From SYFY01 sp031385325 (GTDB lineage Bacteria > Pseudomonadota > Gammaproteobacteria > Pseudomonadales > Azotimanducaceae): a stretch of 64,000 nt of DNA. Under the pieces are notes generated by a model. The model was given only the letters and a program-made list of their open reading frames with translations. It was not told where the DNA came from and ran no database searches. Numbering within the stretch: position 1 is the stretch's first letter; the number at the start of each line of letters is the position of its first letter. The position numbers were made by a program, and so were the translations under genes. The stretch is from positions 62,001-126,000 of the forward strand of contig JANNBJ010000013.1 of assembly GCA_031385325.1 (NCBI GenBank), in the 5' to 3' direction. Of the stretch, positions 25,950-35,123 are shown one piece after another.

Positions 25950-28900
25950 ATGCAGCACCACTGGCCAGGAACACCGCTTTCACGGGGTACCGTTGCAGGG
26001 ATTGCAACCTCGGTGCTTTGTGTCGGATTCATGGTTCAGACGCTGCTGCCACAATCCGATCTGGCGATCCCGTTCTTCCTGATCGCACTGACCATATCGA
26101 ATCTGACCGCCCATCGTGGTCTCACTCTGCTGATGGCCTGCATCGCGTCCGTCATGCTGGTTCTGGCAAAGCTGGATGAGGCGGCCCTCATCCTTTCCAG
26201 TCCGGTGCTGACAACCTTGTCCACGGATCTGGCGATTTCTTTTGGTGCCATCTGGATCGCGACATCCATCCTGCTGTGGGATCCGCGTCGCAAGTCGGTG
26301 ACGATTGAAGCGCTCAACCATGCTTTTACCAACGCGCCCACTGGCATGCTCATGCTGGACACACGCGGTCAGATCATCAACGTCAATGCGACGCTGCTTC
26401 GACTCCTTCACCTCGAACGCGCGCAGGTCGTCAACAAGCCGATCGCCGACATTGCGGGCGGAGTGTTGTGGACTGTCATTGATCAGGCAATGATTGATCT
26501 GCAGGCCGGCAAGGATGTCTCAACCACACTCGATCTTCCCGGTCCAGATGGTCGCCCGCAGCACGTCTCCCTGCACGCCAGGCGATTGACAGACTCAGGT
26601 GGCAAAGGCGGTTCCTACGTGATCCAGTTGCTGGATCTGACCGAGGCCATCACCCGCGAACGCGCGCTGCAAAACGCCCAGAATCGCTTCGAGAAACTCT
26701 ATCAGTATTCCAACGATCTGATCCTGTTCATCGACGAACACGGCAAGTTGCGCAATGCCAATCCGCGTGCACTGGTAGTTTTCGAACAAAGCCTCGATGA
26801 ACTGGCAGGCATCGAAGTGGTTTCGTTGGTGGCCACCGACGAAATGTTCGTCCTCGAGGAGGCAATCGATCGCGCCAACGCCCAGCCAGGCAAGCCACAA
26901 AAGCTGAACCAGTTACGGCTGCGTAATTCCAGTGACACGGTGATCGAGACGCAGATCATCTCCCTGGCTAACAGCTCGGGGCTGTCCGGGATCGTCATCA
27001 CCGGCCGGGAGATCACCGAATACCTGCACTCCATCAATCGATTGCGCGCGTCTGAAGCCCGCTTCTCTCGCATCTTCCACGCCAGCCCCGACGCCATCCT
27101 GATTCTGCGCAACAGCGATGGCACCATCATCGACTTCAACGCAGGCTTCACCAAGCTGTTGGGATTTACTCGCGAACAGGCCATCGGCAACCAGAATCTG
27201 CTGCCTAACCTCTGGATCGATCGCAAAGAGCGTGACCGTATCTATGAACAACTTGAGCAGCATGGAGAAGGTTCATCTCACGGCGCACGTTTGCTCAACA
27301 CCAACGACGAGATGTTGCACGTCGATATCTCGTTGCGTTACATCGAAATCGAAGGCGAGATCTGTATCCTGCTGATTGCGCGTGACATTTCCGAAGAGAT
27401 CAAGGCGCAGGAAGCACTGCACGAAAGCCAGACCAAGTTCTCGCGAGTGTTCACTCACAGCCCGGACGGCATCGTCATCATCCGTCAGCGCGACGGTTCG
27501 ATCCTCGATATCAACGACGCCTTTGTGAAGGTATCAGGCTTTCGACGTGCCGAGCTCATCAACCAGCCTGTCACCGATCTGCCAATTTTCGGCGACGAAG
27601 GGAGTCGCGCTGCGGCGAGAAATCTGCTCAGCCGCGAGGGAAGCTTTACCAATCTGGAAGTAATGTTCAAAACCAAAAACGGTCTCGAAATTCCATCCCT
27701 CGTTTCAGCCACCTCGATGCAGCTTGGTTCGGAAACCTGCACGCTGTGCATAGCACGCGACATTCGCATGCAGCGGCTGACGGAAGAGCGATTGCGCGAA
27801 AGTGAAATACGGTTCCGCGGCACCTTTGAAAGCGCGCCAATCGGCATCCTTCTCGCCGATATCAACGGCAAGATCATCGAGGCAAACCAGTTTGCAGCAG
27901 AACTGCTGGCGTACAAGCAGGACATGCTCTCAGCGACTCACCTGGCGGACCTGGTCCCTACCGAAGACCGCGTCTTTCTCAAGGAAACACTGGAACGCCT
28001 GCAGCACGGCAACGAGACAACCTCTCGCACCGAGCGCCGCATGATCTGCCTCGACGGTACAGAAATCTGGACCAACTTCCACGCCGTCATACAGCGTGCG
28101 GATGACTCGGAGAATGCCTACCTGATTGTGCAGATTGCTGACATCACGGAAACCAAGAACAGCCAGAAGCGAATGGAACGCCTGGCGTTCTATGACACGT
28201 TGACTGGTCTTGCCAACCGCACACTGTTCCAGGAACGACTGCTGCACGCCATTGAACATGCACGAAGGCGTAATGCATCTGCTGCGCTGATGTATCTTGA
28301 CCTCGACCAGTTCAAGCGTGTCAACGACACACTGGGGCACGAGGCGGGTGATCAACTCCTGAAAGAAGTTGCACAGCGACTCACTGAGTGTGTGCGCAAG
28401 GAAGACACTGTTGGCCGCAGCGGCGGTGACGAATTCACCGTCCTGCTGTACGACATCACTACCCCCAGTGACGCAGGGTTGGTCGCGGAGAAGATACTGC
28501 AACGCCTGCGCGAGCCGATTCACATTTCTGGCCAACCACTGGTGGTCACCACCAGCATCGGCATAACGATCATCCCGAGCGACGGCAATGCGTCGAACGA
28601 AGTCATGAAAAACGCCGATCTGGCGATGTACCGTGCCAAGGAACGTGGCCGCAACAACTACCAGTTCTACAGCGAAGAGATGAACACCAACGCCAGCTCG
28701 CGGCTGCGCATGGAATACGAGATCCGCACGGCGCTGCTAAACAATGAATTCGAACTCTACTATCAACCAAAGATACGGCTTACCGATCAACGGCTGGTGG
28801 GCATGGAGTGTCTCATTCGCTGGGACCATCCCACTCGTGGCCTGATCGGCCCCTACGAATTCATTCAGGTGGCAGAGGAAACCGGTGCCATCGTCGACAT

Positions 28901-29492
28901 TGGCAACTGGGTGATTCGGGCCGCGTGCGAGGCTGGACGCATTTTCAGCGAGCTGAACGGAACACCGATCTACACCGCCGTAAACATCTCACCACGACAA
29001 TTCCGCGACCCAAATCTGGTACAGACCATCCAGAGATGTCTGCGTCAGACCAAGCTCAATCCGAACTTCCTTGAACTGGAAATCACCGAAACCATGTTGA
29101 TGCACGACATCGACGTGGCGCTGGTTACGCTCAAACGTCTGGCCCAGCTCGGCCTCCGGTTTGCGATTGATGATTTCGGGACGGGTTACTCGTCGCTGAA
29201 CTATCTCAAGAAGTTCCCGATCAGTACGGTAAAAGTGGATCGAAGCTTCATCATGGACATCCCTGACGTGCAGGATGACATGGAGATCACCGCAGCCGTC
29301 ATCGCCATGGCGCATCGATTGCGCATGGAAGTGGTTGCAGAAGGTGTGGAGACGGCCGCTCAATTGCAGTTCCTGCAGTCCCACGCCTGCGACTATGCCC
29401 AGGGCTATCTGTTCTCGCGTCCGGTTTCATTTAACGAATTCAAGAAGTTGCTGGCACCAAACGTCTCAATGCTTCGCAACGGCGCGGCCTGA
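25950..29492 (+). CDS. membrane-bound PAS(x5)-GGDEF-EAL c-di-GMP protein
   Basis: 1180 residues. N-terminal membrane region with several hydrophobic helices (about 15-108), then five PAS-like sensor domains starting near residues 123, 251, 376, 501 and 626. The GGDEF motif is intact at 825-829 with an RKED product-inhibition site (RxxD) five residues before it. In the EAL domain (about 925-1165) the signature is ECL at 953-955, but the glutamate, NISPRQF, EITET, DDFGTGYSSL, VKVDRSF and AEGVET are all kept, so phosphodiesterase activity remains plausible. It probably makes and/or degrades c-di-GMP in response to redox or small-molecule signals. ATG 25950 is chosen because the upstream open frame lies antisense to yjbQ. 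Confidence 0.93.
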   Translation: MQHHWPGTPLSRGTVAGIATSVLCVGFMVQTLLPQSDLAIPFFLIALTISNLTAHRGLTLLMACIASVMLVLAKLDEAALILSSPVLTTLSTDLAISFGAIWIATSILLWDPRRKSVTIEALNHAFTNAPTGMLMLDTRGQIINVNATLLRLLHLERAQVVNKPIADIAGGVLWTVIDQAMIDLQAGKDVSTTLDLPGPDGRPQHVSLHARRLTDSGGKGGSYVIQLLDLTEAITRERALQNAQNRFEKLYQYSNDLILFIDEHGKLRNANPRALVVFEQSLDELAGIEVVSLVATDEMFVLEEAIDRANAQPGKPQKLNQLRLRNSSDTVIETQIISLANSSGLSGIVITGREITEYLHSINRLRASEARFSRIFHASPDAILILRNSDGTIIDFNAGFTKLLGFTREQAIGNQNLLPNLWIDRKERDRIYEQLEQHGEGSSHGARLLNTNDEMLHVDISLRYIEIEGEICILLIARDISEEIKAQEALHESQTKFSRVFTHSPDGIVIIRQRDGSILDINDAFVKVSGFRRAELINQPVTDLPIFGDEGSRAAARNLLSREGSFTNLEVMFKTKNGLEIPSLVSATSMQLGSETCTLCIARDIRMQRLTEERLRESEIRFRGTFESAPIGILLADINGKIIEANQFAAELLAYKQDMLSATHLADLVPTEDRVFLKETLERLQHGNETTSRTERRMICLDGTEIWTNFHAVIQRADDSENAYLIVQIADITETKNSQKRMERLAFYDTLTGLANRTLFQERLLHAIEHARRRNASAALMYLDLDQFKRVNDTLGHEAGDQLLKEVAQRLTECVRKEDTVGRSGGDEFTVLLYDITTPSDAGLVAEKILQRLREPIHISGQPLVVTTSIGITIIPSDGNASNEVMKNADLAMYRAKERGRNNYQFYSEEMNTNASSRLRMEYEIRTALLNNEFELYYQPKIRLTDQRLVGMECLIRWDHPTRGLIGPYEFIQVAEETGAIVDIGNWVIRAACEAGRIFSELNGTPIYTAVNISPRQFRDPNLVQTIQRCLRQTKLNPNFLELEITETMLMHDIDVALVTLKRLAQLGLRFAIDDFGTGYSSLNYLKKFPISTVKVDRSFIMDIPDVQDDMEITAAVIAMAHRLRMEVVAEGVETAAQLQFLQSHACDYAQGYLFSRPVSFNEFKKLLAPNVSMLRNGAA

Positions 29493-29549
29493 CCCGGTCG
29501 CGCTACTGCGCGGCCTGGTCCAGTCGCGCTACTGCGCGGCCTGGCCCGG
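29482..29549. repeat. 26-bp tandem repeat across convergent stop codons
   Basis: Two near-identical 26-bp units (29498-29523 and 29524-29549, core TCGCGCTACTGCGCGGCCTGG) plus a partial third copy from 29482. The array contains the stop codons of both the GGDEF-EAL gene (29490-29492) and the convergent LTA-synthase-like gene (29503-29505). Confidence 0.85.
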
Positions 29550-31296
29550 ACGCATAAAACAATGCGTGTGCAGAACCGAAGTAATCGGCGACCTGTACAG
29601 CTTCAGGTGCCGATGGTGCTATGACGCCCATCGGGCTCACCCCCTCTCCGTTCAGTCGAAAGGCATAGAATATCCCGCCTCTGGCCAGCACGGTCAGCTG
29701 ACCGTCAACAAGTTCTCCAACGTGATAGTCGTGTTCAACCGGAACCGGTGTATCCCGCCCACTCAGTAGTGAAGGCCCCCAGAACTTCTCCCTGGTTTCA
29801 ACACCGAGCAGGCCAAGGATGGTTGCCGGTATGCCAATGGATGAACCAACGTCCTCAATCTTCTCTGCCGGTAGCGCGGGCTCACTTAGAATCAGCAGTG
29901 GCACCCGATAGCCCTCGATCGGAATCAGGCTGTCACCATGAATCCTTGGTCCATGGTCTGCAACCACCACAAACACCGTGTTTTCATACCAGGGGCGTGT
30001 GCGAGCCACACGAAAAAAGTTACCCAGCGCGGCATCGGCAAAGTGCATCGCATTTCTGAGTGTTCGCTTGTCAGGTGAATCCTGGTCATCCGGGACGCTG
30101 AATGGTCGATGGTTGCTGACGGTCAGGGTCGCGAGGAAAACAGGCTGTTCCTGACCGGCCATCTCATCCATCAACCCGATCACCTGTCTGAACAGCGACT
30201 TGTCATCGGCGCCCCAGCTGGTTTCAAACGTACCTGCAGCAAAGTGATTCCGGTTAGTGGTTCGTTCAAAGCCGATGCTATGCCAATAGCTGGTGAAATT
30301 GGAAAAATCGGGCCAGCCACCATATGCAAAAATCGTCTGGTAGCCCGCCGTCTGCAACACTCGAGGTAATGAAGCCAGTCGCTTGATTCCAACTCGCTCA
30401 ATCGTGGATATGCCCGGCAATGGCGGGAAACCGTGCATGATCGATTCCATGCCGCGTGTCGTGCGGGTCCCCGCAGCATAGATATTCGTGAACGAAAGAC
30501 CTCTGCCTGACAAACGATCAAACTCAGGTAGCCATTGATGACGAAGCGCAGGATCGGTCCAGTTTGGACCGGAAAACGACTCTTCAATAATGAGCACAAC
30601 GTTTTTCTTGCCTAGCGTTGCGACTGGCGACGTCAACAATTCCGGCTGAAGACCGCCAGCAGCATTGCGGTCCGAACGCGGGTGGTAGACCACTCCGGGG
30701 TACATCTCGGACCAGTCCTGTTGTGAAATAGTGGCCGCAGTCAGCACCCCGATGTAGCCGTTGCTGGACAACTGGTTGAGATGTCGAGATTGGTCAAGCA
30801 CGGGTTGCCGGACGAAGACAAGCACACACATCGCCAGACCCAGCAGCAACAGTACGGGCTTGCCGCTTGCCATTCGCGGGACACTACCCAACAAACGCAC
30901 CACCACAACCACCAGCAGCGCAAACGGTAACAACAGCCAGGTGATGTAGAACTGTTCTTCCATGAAGACCAATACCTCGACCGGATAAGCGAGGTAGTGG
31001 AAGACCAGCCGATCGAGCCTGGCCTCGAACTCCTGCCAGTAAAAAACTTCAGCCACCACGACGAGCAGCACAACCGCGACGACGAGTACAACAAAGGAAG
31101 TCCGGATCCAGGCTCGCGACGACCTCATGCCGAGCGAAGCCACTGCTGACAAAAGAACCAACGCAGCAACATCTGCCTGCAGGCCATAGAGCCAGACCCA
31201 GAAGGGTACTGCGCCGTGTACCAACACCGTGTAAGCGCGCACCAGTGTCAACACGCTCAACACGAACAGCGCGAATCGCGCCCACCAACCCGTCAC
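29503..31296 (-). CDS. LTA synthase-like phosphoglycerol transferase / sulfatase-fold membrane protein
   Basis: 597 residues. Five N-terminal transmembrane helices (to about residue 170) are followed by a periplasmic alkaline-phosphatase-superfamily domain. VVLIIEESFSG supplies a metal-ligand Glu, GTRTTRGMESIM the nucleophilic Thr region, and FVVVADHGPRIHG the Asp-His metal pair. Gram-negative members transfer phosphoglycerol or phosphoethanolamine groups to envelope glycans or lipids. GTG 31296 overlaps the MMPL stop (GTGA), making it the last gene of the long lipid-traffic operon. A substrate delivered by the upstream exporter is inference. Confidence 0.87.
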   Translation of the reverse strand: MTGWWARFALFVLSVLTLVRAYTVLVHGAVPFWVWLYGLQADVAALVLLSAVASLGMRSSRAWIRTSFVVLVVAVVLLVVVAEVFYWQEFEARLDRLVFHYLAYPVEVLVFMEEQFYITWLLLPFALLVVVVVRLLGSVPRMASGKPVLLLLGLAMCVLVFVRQPVLDQSRHLNQLSSNGYIGVLTAATISQQDWSEMYPGVVYHPRSDRNAAGGLQPELLTSPVATLGKKNVVLIIEESFSGPNWTDPALRHQWLPEFDRLSGRGLSFTNIYAAGTRTTRGMESIMHGFPPLPGISTIERVGIKRLASLPRVLQTAGYQTIFAYGGWPDFSNFTSYWHSIGFERTTNRNHFAAGTFETSWGADDKSLFRQVIGLMDEMAGQEQPVFLATLTVSNHRPFSVPDDQDSPDKRTLRNAMHFADAALGNFFRVARTRPWYENTVFVVVADHGPRIHGDSLIPIEGYRVPLLILSEPALPAEKIEDVGSSIGIPATILGLLGVETREKFWGPSLLSGRDTPVPVEHDYHVGELVDGQLTVLARGGIFYAFRLNGEGVSPMGVIAPSAPEAVQVADYFGSAHALFYASGPGRAVARLDQAAQ

Positions 31297-33812
31297 TTTG
31301 ACTTCTGCAGCAATACCGGCAACAGAAACACGGCAAAAACCAGGAGCATGCCTACGGCCAAAGTCAGATACAAACCGATAGAGGCGGTACCGACATGTGG
31401 GGACAGCATCAAGGACGAAAATGCGCCCACCGTGGTCAGCGTACTCAGAAGCGTTGCCAGGGGGGTACTCGAATGCATGAAGCTGTCCACGTCTCCCGCC
31501 GCGTGGAAACGATGGAAGACGTGAATACCGTTGTCGACACCCAGACCAAAAATCAGCGGCAGCACGAGAATATTCGCCATGTTGAGCGGTGCGTCGAGCA
31601 CCTCCCCCAGCGCCAACGTGAAGAGTGCTGCCAGCAACAGCGGCAACGCTATGTAGAACGCGCTGACCACACTGCGAAAGACCAGCAACAGAATCACAAA
31701 AATCGCTGCGGCAGACATCAGCGTCGCCTGCAGGAACGAGTCGATGACAATCTCGCCCACGCCTTTTTCGATAACCGGTCGGCCAGTGGCCTTCGGTTCC
31801 ACGGCCTGAACCTCGTCAATGAACGAACCGAGCGACTCAACATCTGCAATGTCCCGCTTGGGCAACACCACCGACAGGTGTTTGCCATCAGCATTGATGA
31901 ATCGTTCGCGCAGACCTCCCGGCAAGTCATCCAGCGTGACCGGGCCGACCGCCAGCGCGCGCCTCAACCACTCAAGTTCAGACACCAGACCGTCGACGAC
32001 GTCAGCCTGCCAGGCACGAAGTCGCGACGCCGGCAATTCAGCCAGTTCCGCATACAGATCGGCGTCCGAATGGTTGCTGGCGCGCAAAATTCCTGCAAAT
32101 TCACTGAGCGCGACACGTAGTTCGTCGATGGTCGGTGATGGCAGGACTGCAATGGGTGTGACAGCGCTTTCGAGCAGAAGACCCAGCTCTTCAATCGCGA
32201 AGAGCTTGTCGTCCTGGTCCTTCGGTACAAAATCTTCGGGCGTGATCACGGATCGAACCATCGGCAAGGCTTCAAGCTCGGCCACTTTCAGCTGTCCCGG
32301 CTCATGCACGATGGAGAGCGCATAGTCTGTCGCCACGCCTTCATCCTGCAGGAATCGCAGCATGCGCATGGATTCCGTGCTCTCGTCTCGCAGGGCCAGG
32401 ACGCTGTAATCAAAGTGCGCACGGCTGGCGTACCAGGAGGCTCCCAGGCTGGCGATGACTACCGTGGCCAGGACCAGACCTCGATGTGCTATGAGACTCT
32501 TCACCAGGCCATCGCTGGTACGCGCGCCCAGTCGGTGCGGCTTTATCGCGCCGACAACCACATAGAGTGCGGGAATCAAGGAAAACGTCAGCAGAAAGGC
32601 AATCAGCATCCCACCAGCCGATATCACACCGAGGTCAGCCAGCCCGCCGTAGCGCGTCGGCCAGAACGCGAGGAAAGACACCACTGTCGTCAGCATGCAA
32701 AGGAAGATGGCATCTCCAACTCCCTTCGTCGCATGCACGAGAGCGCTCACCGCATCATCATGCTCGTTGATCGACTCCTGGTAACGCAGCGAGAAGTGCA
32801 GTGAGTAGTCAACGCCTAACCCGAAAAACATGACGATGAACACCAGCGAGAGCGTGTTGAATTCGCCAACCGCAAACATGGCCCAGGCGGTGGTGATGGC
32901 AACCCCGTAGAGCAGCATCAGCAGTGTGACCACGACGATCTTGATGGAGCGCACGCCAATGATCATTACCAGCGTCAGAAAGATCGTCGACATCCAGCCC
33001 GCAAGATTGACACCACTGGTCGCGGCGCTGATTTCTTCATGCGTCAGCGCGATCTCGCCGGTGATTCCTGTTTCAACACCGGCCGGTTTTGGAACACTCG
33101 CAATGGTCTGTCGAAGCAGCACAAGCATCTCTCCGCTGGGCAGAGACACATCAAAATTGGTACTGCCTTTCAGACTGATCACCCTGATCTGGGGCGGATC
33201 CGGGCTGAACAATTCATCGGTCCAGCGAACTGTTGCATCTTGTTCCGCCAGCGCCTGGCGAGCGCTTGTTGTGACAAGTTCGAGCACGGTTGCAAAGGCT
33301 GCCTCGTCATCGGCGTTTTCAGCCCCGTCGGCAAGTACTTCAAGCACCCCTCGCAAGGAAGGGTCTTCGGCAATCGCGGTCAGCACGGGTTGAGCTTCGG
33401 CCAGTCGATCAGACATCTCGTCGAGATCGTCACCTGACAGGTACATCAGCGCGTGATCACGAAGAAAGGGCAGATTCTGCGGCGCGCTGACCGATGTAAA
33501 ACGGGGCTCTGCCCGAATGGCAGCTTCAATGGCCTTCGACACTTGTTCAACGTCACCAAACGAATCCCCATACACAACCACCACCGCGGTTTTCAGCAGG
33601 TTCGGGAAAGCTGATTCAAACTCGTCGAAGTCGGCGCGCCACGTTGAGTGCTGATCAATCAGCCCACTCAGATCAGAGTTGATGCGGAAGTTGGTGAGAC
33701 CGTACCACGCTGCCCCAAGCGTCAATATCGTGATGGCGATGACGACCCGCCACGGGTACCGACAGACCCAAGCCACCCAGGAACCCAACGCATTATTCAG
33801 GTACTCGGTCAT
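31293..33812 (-). CDS. MMPL/RND-family exporter (HpnN-like)
   Basis: 839 residues with the RND duplication: one N-terminal helix, a large periplasmic domain (about 40-230), a five- to six-helix bundle including FFGLGVDYSLHFSLRYQES, a second helix with periplasmic domain, and a second bundle including LIFGLGVDNGIHVFHRFH. The GLGVDxxxH elements are typical of MMPL/HpnN proteins, which move hydrophobic lipids (hopanoids, glycolipids, fatty acids) out of the inner membrane. ATG 33812 overlaps the mlaA stop (ATGA). No squalene-hopene cyclase is in view, so hopanoid cargo is not implied. Confidence 0.88.
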   Translation of the reverse strand: MTEYLNNALGSWVAWVCRYPWRVVIAITILTLGAAWYGLTNFRINSDLSGLIDQHSTWRADFDEFESAFPNLLKTAVVVVYGDSFGDVEQVSKAIEAAIRAEPRFTSVSAPQNLPFLRDHALMYLSGDDLDEMSDRLAEAQPVLTAIAEDPSLRGVLEVLADGAENADDEAAFATVLELVTTSARQALAEQDATVRWTDELFSPDPPQIRVISLKGSTNFDVSLPSGEMLVLLRQTIASVPKPAGVETGITGEIALTHEEISAATSGVNLAGWMSTIFLTLVMIIGVRSIKIVVVTLLMLLYGVAITTAWAMFAVGEFNTLSLVFIVMFFGLGVDYSLHFSLRYQESINEHDDAVSALVHATKGVGDAIFLCMLTTVVSFLAFWPTRYGGLADLGVISAGGMLIAFLLTFSLIPALYVVVGAIKPHRLGARTSDGLVKSLIAHRGLVLATVVIASLGASWYASRAHFDYSVLALRDESTESMRMLRFLQDEGVATDYALSIVHEPGQLKVAELEALPMVRSVITPEDFVPKDQDDKLFAIEELGLLLESAVTPIAVLPSPTIDELRVALSEFAGILRASNHSDADLYAELAELPASRLRAWQADVVDGLVSELEWLRRALAVGPVTLDDLPGGLRERFINADGKHLSVVLPKRDIADVESLGSFIDEVQAVEPKATGRPVIEKGVGEIVIDSFLQATLMSAAAIFVILLLVFRSVVSAFYIALPLLLAALFTLALGEVLDAPLNMANILVLPLIFGLGVDNGIHVFHRFHAAGDVDSFMHSSTPLATLLSTLTTVGAFSSLMLSPHVGTASIGLYLTLAVGMLLVFAVFLLPVLLQKSK

Positions 33813-34564
33813 TCCGGAGTTTCTTCGAGTTCATCAAATTCCTCGAGAAAATCATCGATCGGTGGATCGCCATCGAAAGTCACGTATTCACGGCGTTGGT
33901 AATAGGCATCACGCGTGAAAACATAGGGATCAAGTGCGGCCTGATCACGTGCATCGGACAGCGGCAGCGCTTCGGCACGTATAGACAGCAGATCGATGAT
34001 GGAAACCCAGATGCTGTAACCACCACTCAGCAGCAGTTTCGGCAGATAGGATTTGAAGATCGTGCCGGGCGCATCACGCAGGCTGGAAGGTCCGGGGGGC
34101 ATATAGATGTAACGGGTTCTGGTCACACCCCACACCGCCAGGGTCTGGCCAAAATCTTCTTCGTGGTGCTTGAGACCCATGCGCGCACCCACATCGATGA
34201 GACCGCCGATACCGACCGTCGAATTGACCAACAACCCAGCCAGGTCTTCGCCGGCGTGACGGGGTTTCCCCTGCAGCATGCTGTTGGCAACACTATCGAT
34301 GCGGCGCAGATTACTGAAAAAATTGCCAACGCTTCGCTCCGCCCAGTCTGGCATCACCGCGCGATAACCCCGGGCGACCGGGGCGATGACCCGGCGATCA
34401 ACACCATCGATAACACCATACAACTTTCGATTGACGGGTTCGTACGGGTCCTGCACCGAATAGGGTTCACCCTCAAGCGTTGCACACCCACTGAGCAACG
34501 TCGTTGTGCAAAACGCCAGCAGCGTCAGTGCCCGAGCAACTGCCTTATTCGAGTTCGGCGACAT
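33809..34564 (-). CDS. mlaA: MlaA/VacJ family outer-membrane lipoprotein
   Basis: 251 residues. Lipobox LLSGC (Cys27). The MlaA domain shows DPYEPVNRKLYGVIDGVD, NFFSNLRRIDSVANSMLQGK, the NSTVGIGGLIDVGARMGL loop and DFGQTLAVWG. MlaA forms a channel in the outer membrane that removes phospholipids from the outer leaflet. The acidic tail DDFLEEFDELEETPE is long. It overlaps mlaC by 20 bases and MMPL by 4. The usual ATPase, permease and MCE genes (mlaFED) are not in this operon. Confidence 0.92.
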   Translation of the reverse strand: MSPNSNKAVARALTLLAFCTTTLLSGCATLEGEPYSVQDPYEPVNRKLYGVIDGVDRRVIAPVARGYRAVMPDWAERSVGNFFSNLRRIDSVANSMLQGKPRHAGEDLAGLLVNSTVGIGGLIDVGARMGLKHHEEDFGQTLAVWGVTRTRYIYMPPGPSSLRDAPGTIFKSYLPKLLLSGGYSIWVSIIDLLSIRAEALPLSDARDQAALDPYVFTRDAYYQRREYVTFDGDPPIDDFLEEFDELEETPE

Positions 34565-35123
34565 TGCGTTCTACGTGTTTGAACAGCGCGGGTAGACCCT
34601 CACGCTTCAGGATGCTGCCATAGTCAGCGCGGCGAAGCGCCAGGTCGCTGACACCATCAGCGACTACATTGAAGATCTTGCCCGCCCTGAAGTAGTACTG
34701 CAGGGAGACCCGCTCGCCATTGCTGCGAACGATGACCGTCTTGACGACACTGCCAGTCTTGGAGGTCTGAACGCCCAGGCGTTCAAATCGCTGCCCTTCA
34801 AACTGGTCGAAGCGATCTGCATAGGTGGCCACCGACAGTCGGCGCAGCAGCGCGACCAGTCGGCCCTGATCGACCGCTTGCATCTTCGTCCACTCGCGCC
34901 CGACACTGACACGTGCGATGGTCTCGAAATCGAACAGCGCGAACACCTGATCATCAACGATGGCGGTACGTTCAGCGGTCGTTCCACCATGTTTCATGGC
35001 CTGCACGAGTACCGCATGCAATGCGTCAACCTGCAGGCCCGGATCTTCCGCAGCCTGTGCAGAACCACCGAAGGCCAGCAGGAATAACAGGCCTATCAGA
35101 GGAACCGATAAAGTGCGCCTCAT
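34545..35123 (-). CDS. mlaC: MlaC/Ttg2D family periplasmic lipid-binding protein
   Basis: 192 residues with a signal peptide (LIGLLFLLAFGGSAQA). LFDFETIARVSVGREWTKM, LSVATYADRF and VIVRSNGERVSLQYYFRAGKIFNVVADGVSDLALRRADYGSIL match the MlaC fold that shuttles phospholipid between membranes; the hopanoid protein HpnM is related. ATG 35123 overlaps the DctM stop (ATGA), so the longer reading to 35204 is rejected. Placed between a TRAP permease and MlaA. Confidence 0.9.
   Translation of the reverse strand: MRRTLSVPLIGLLFLLAFGGSAQAAEDPGLQVDALHAVLVQAMKHGGTTAERTAIVDDQVFALFDFETIARVSVGREWTKMQAVDQGRLVALLRRLSVATYADRFDQFEGQRFERLGVQTSKTGSVVKTVIVRSNGERVSLQYYFRAGKIFNVVADGVSDLALRRADYGSILKREGLPALFKHVERNVAELE

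Noticed and set aside
31293..33812. Hopanoid (hpn) locus
   Set aside because: MMPL and MlaC resemble HpnN and HpnM, but no squalene-hopene cyclase or other hpn gene is nearby; TRAP and MlaA context fits lipid traffic in general.
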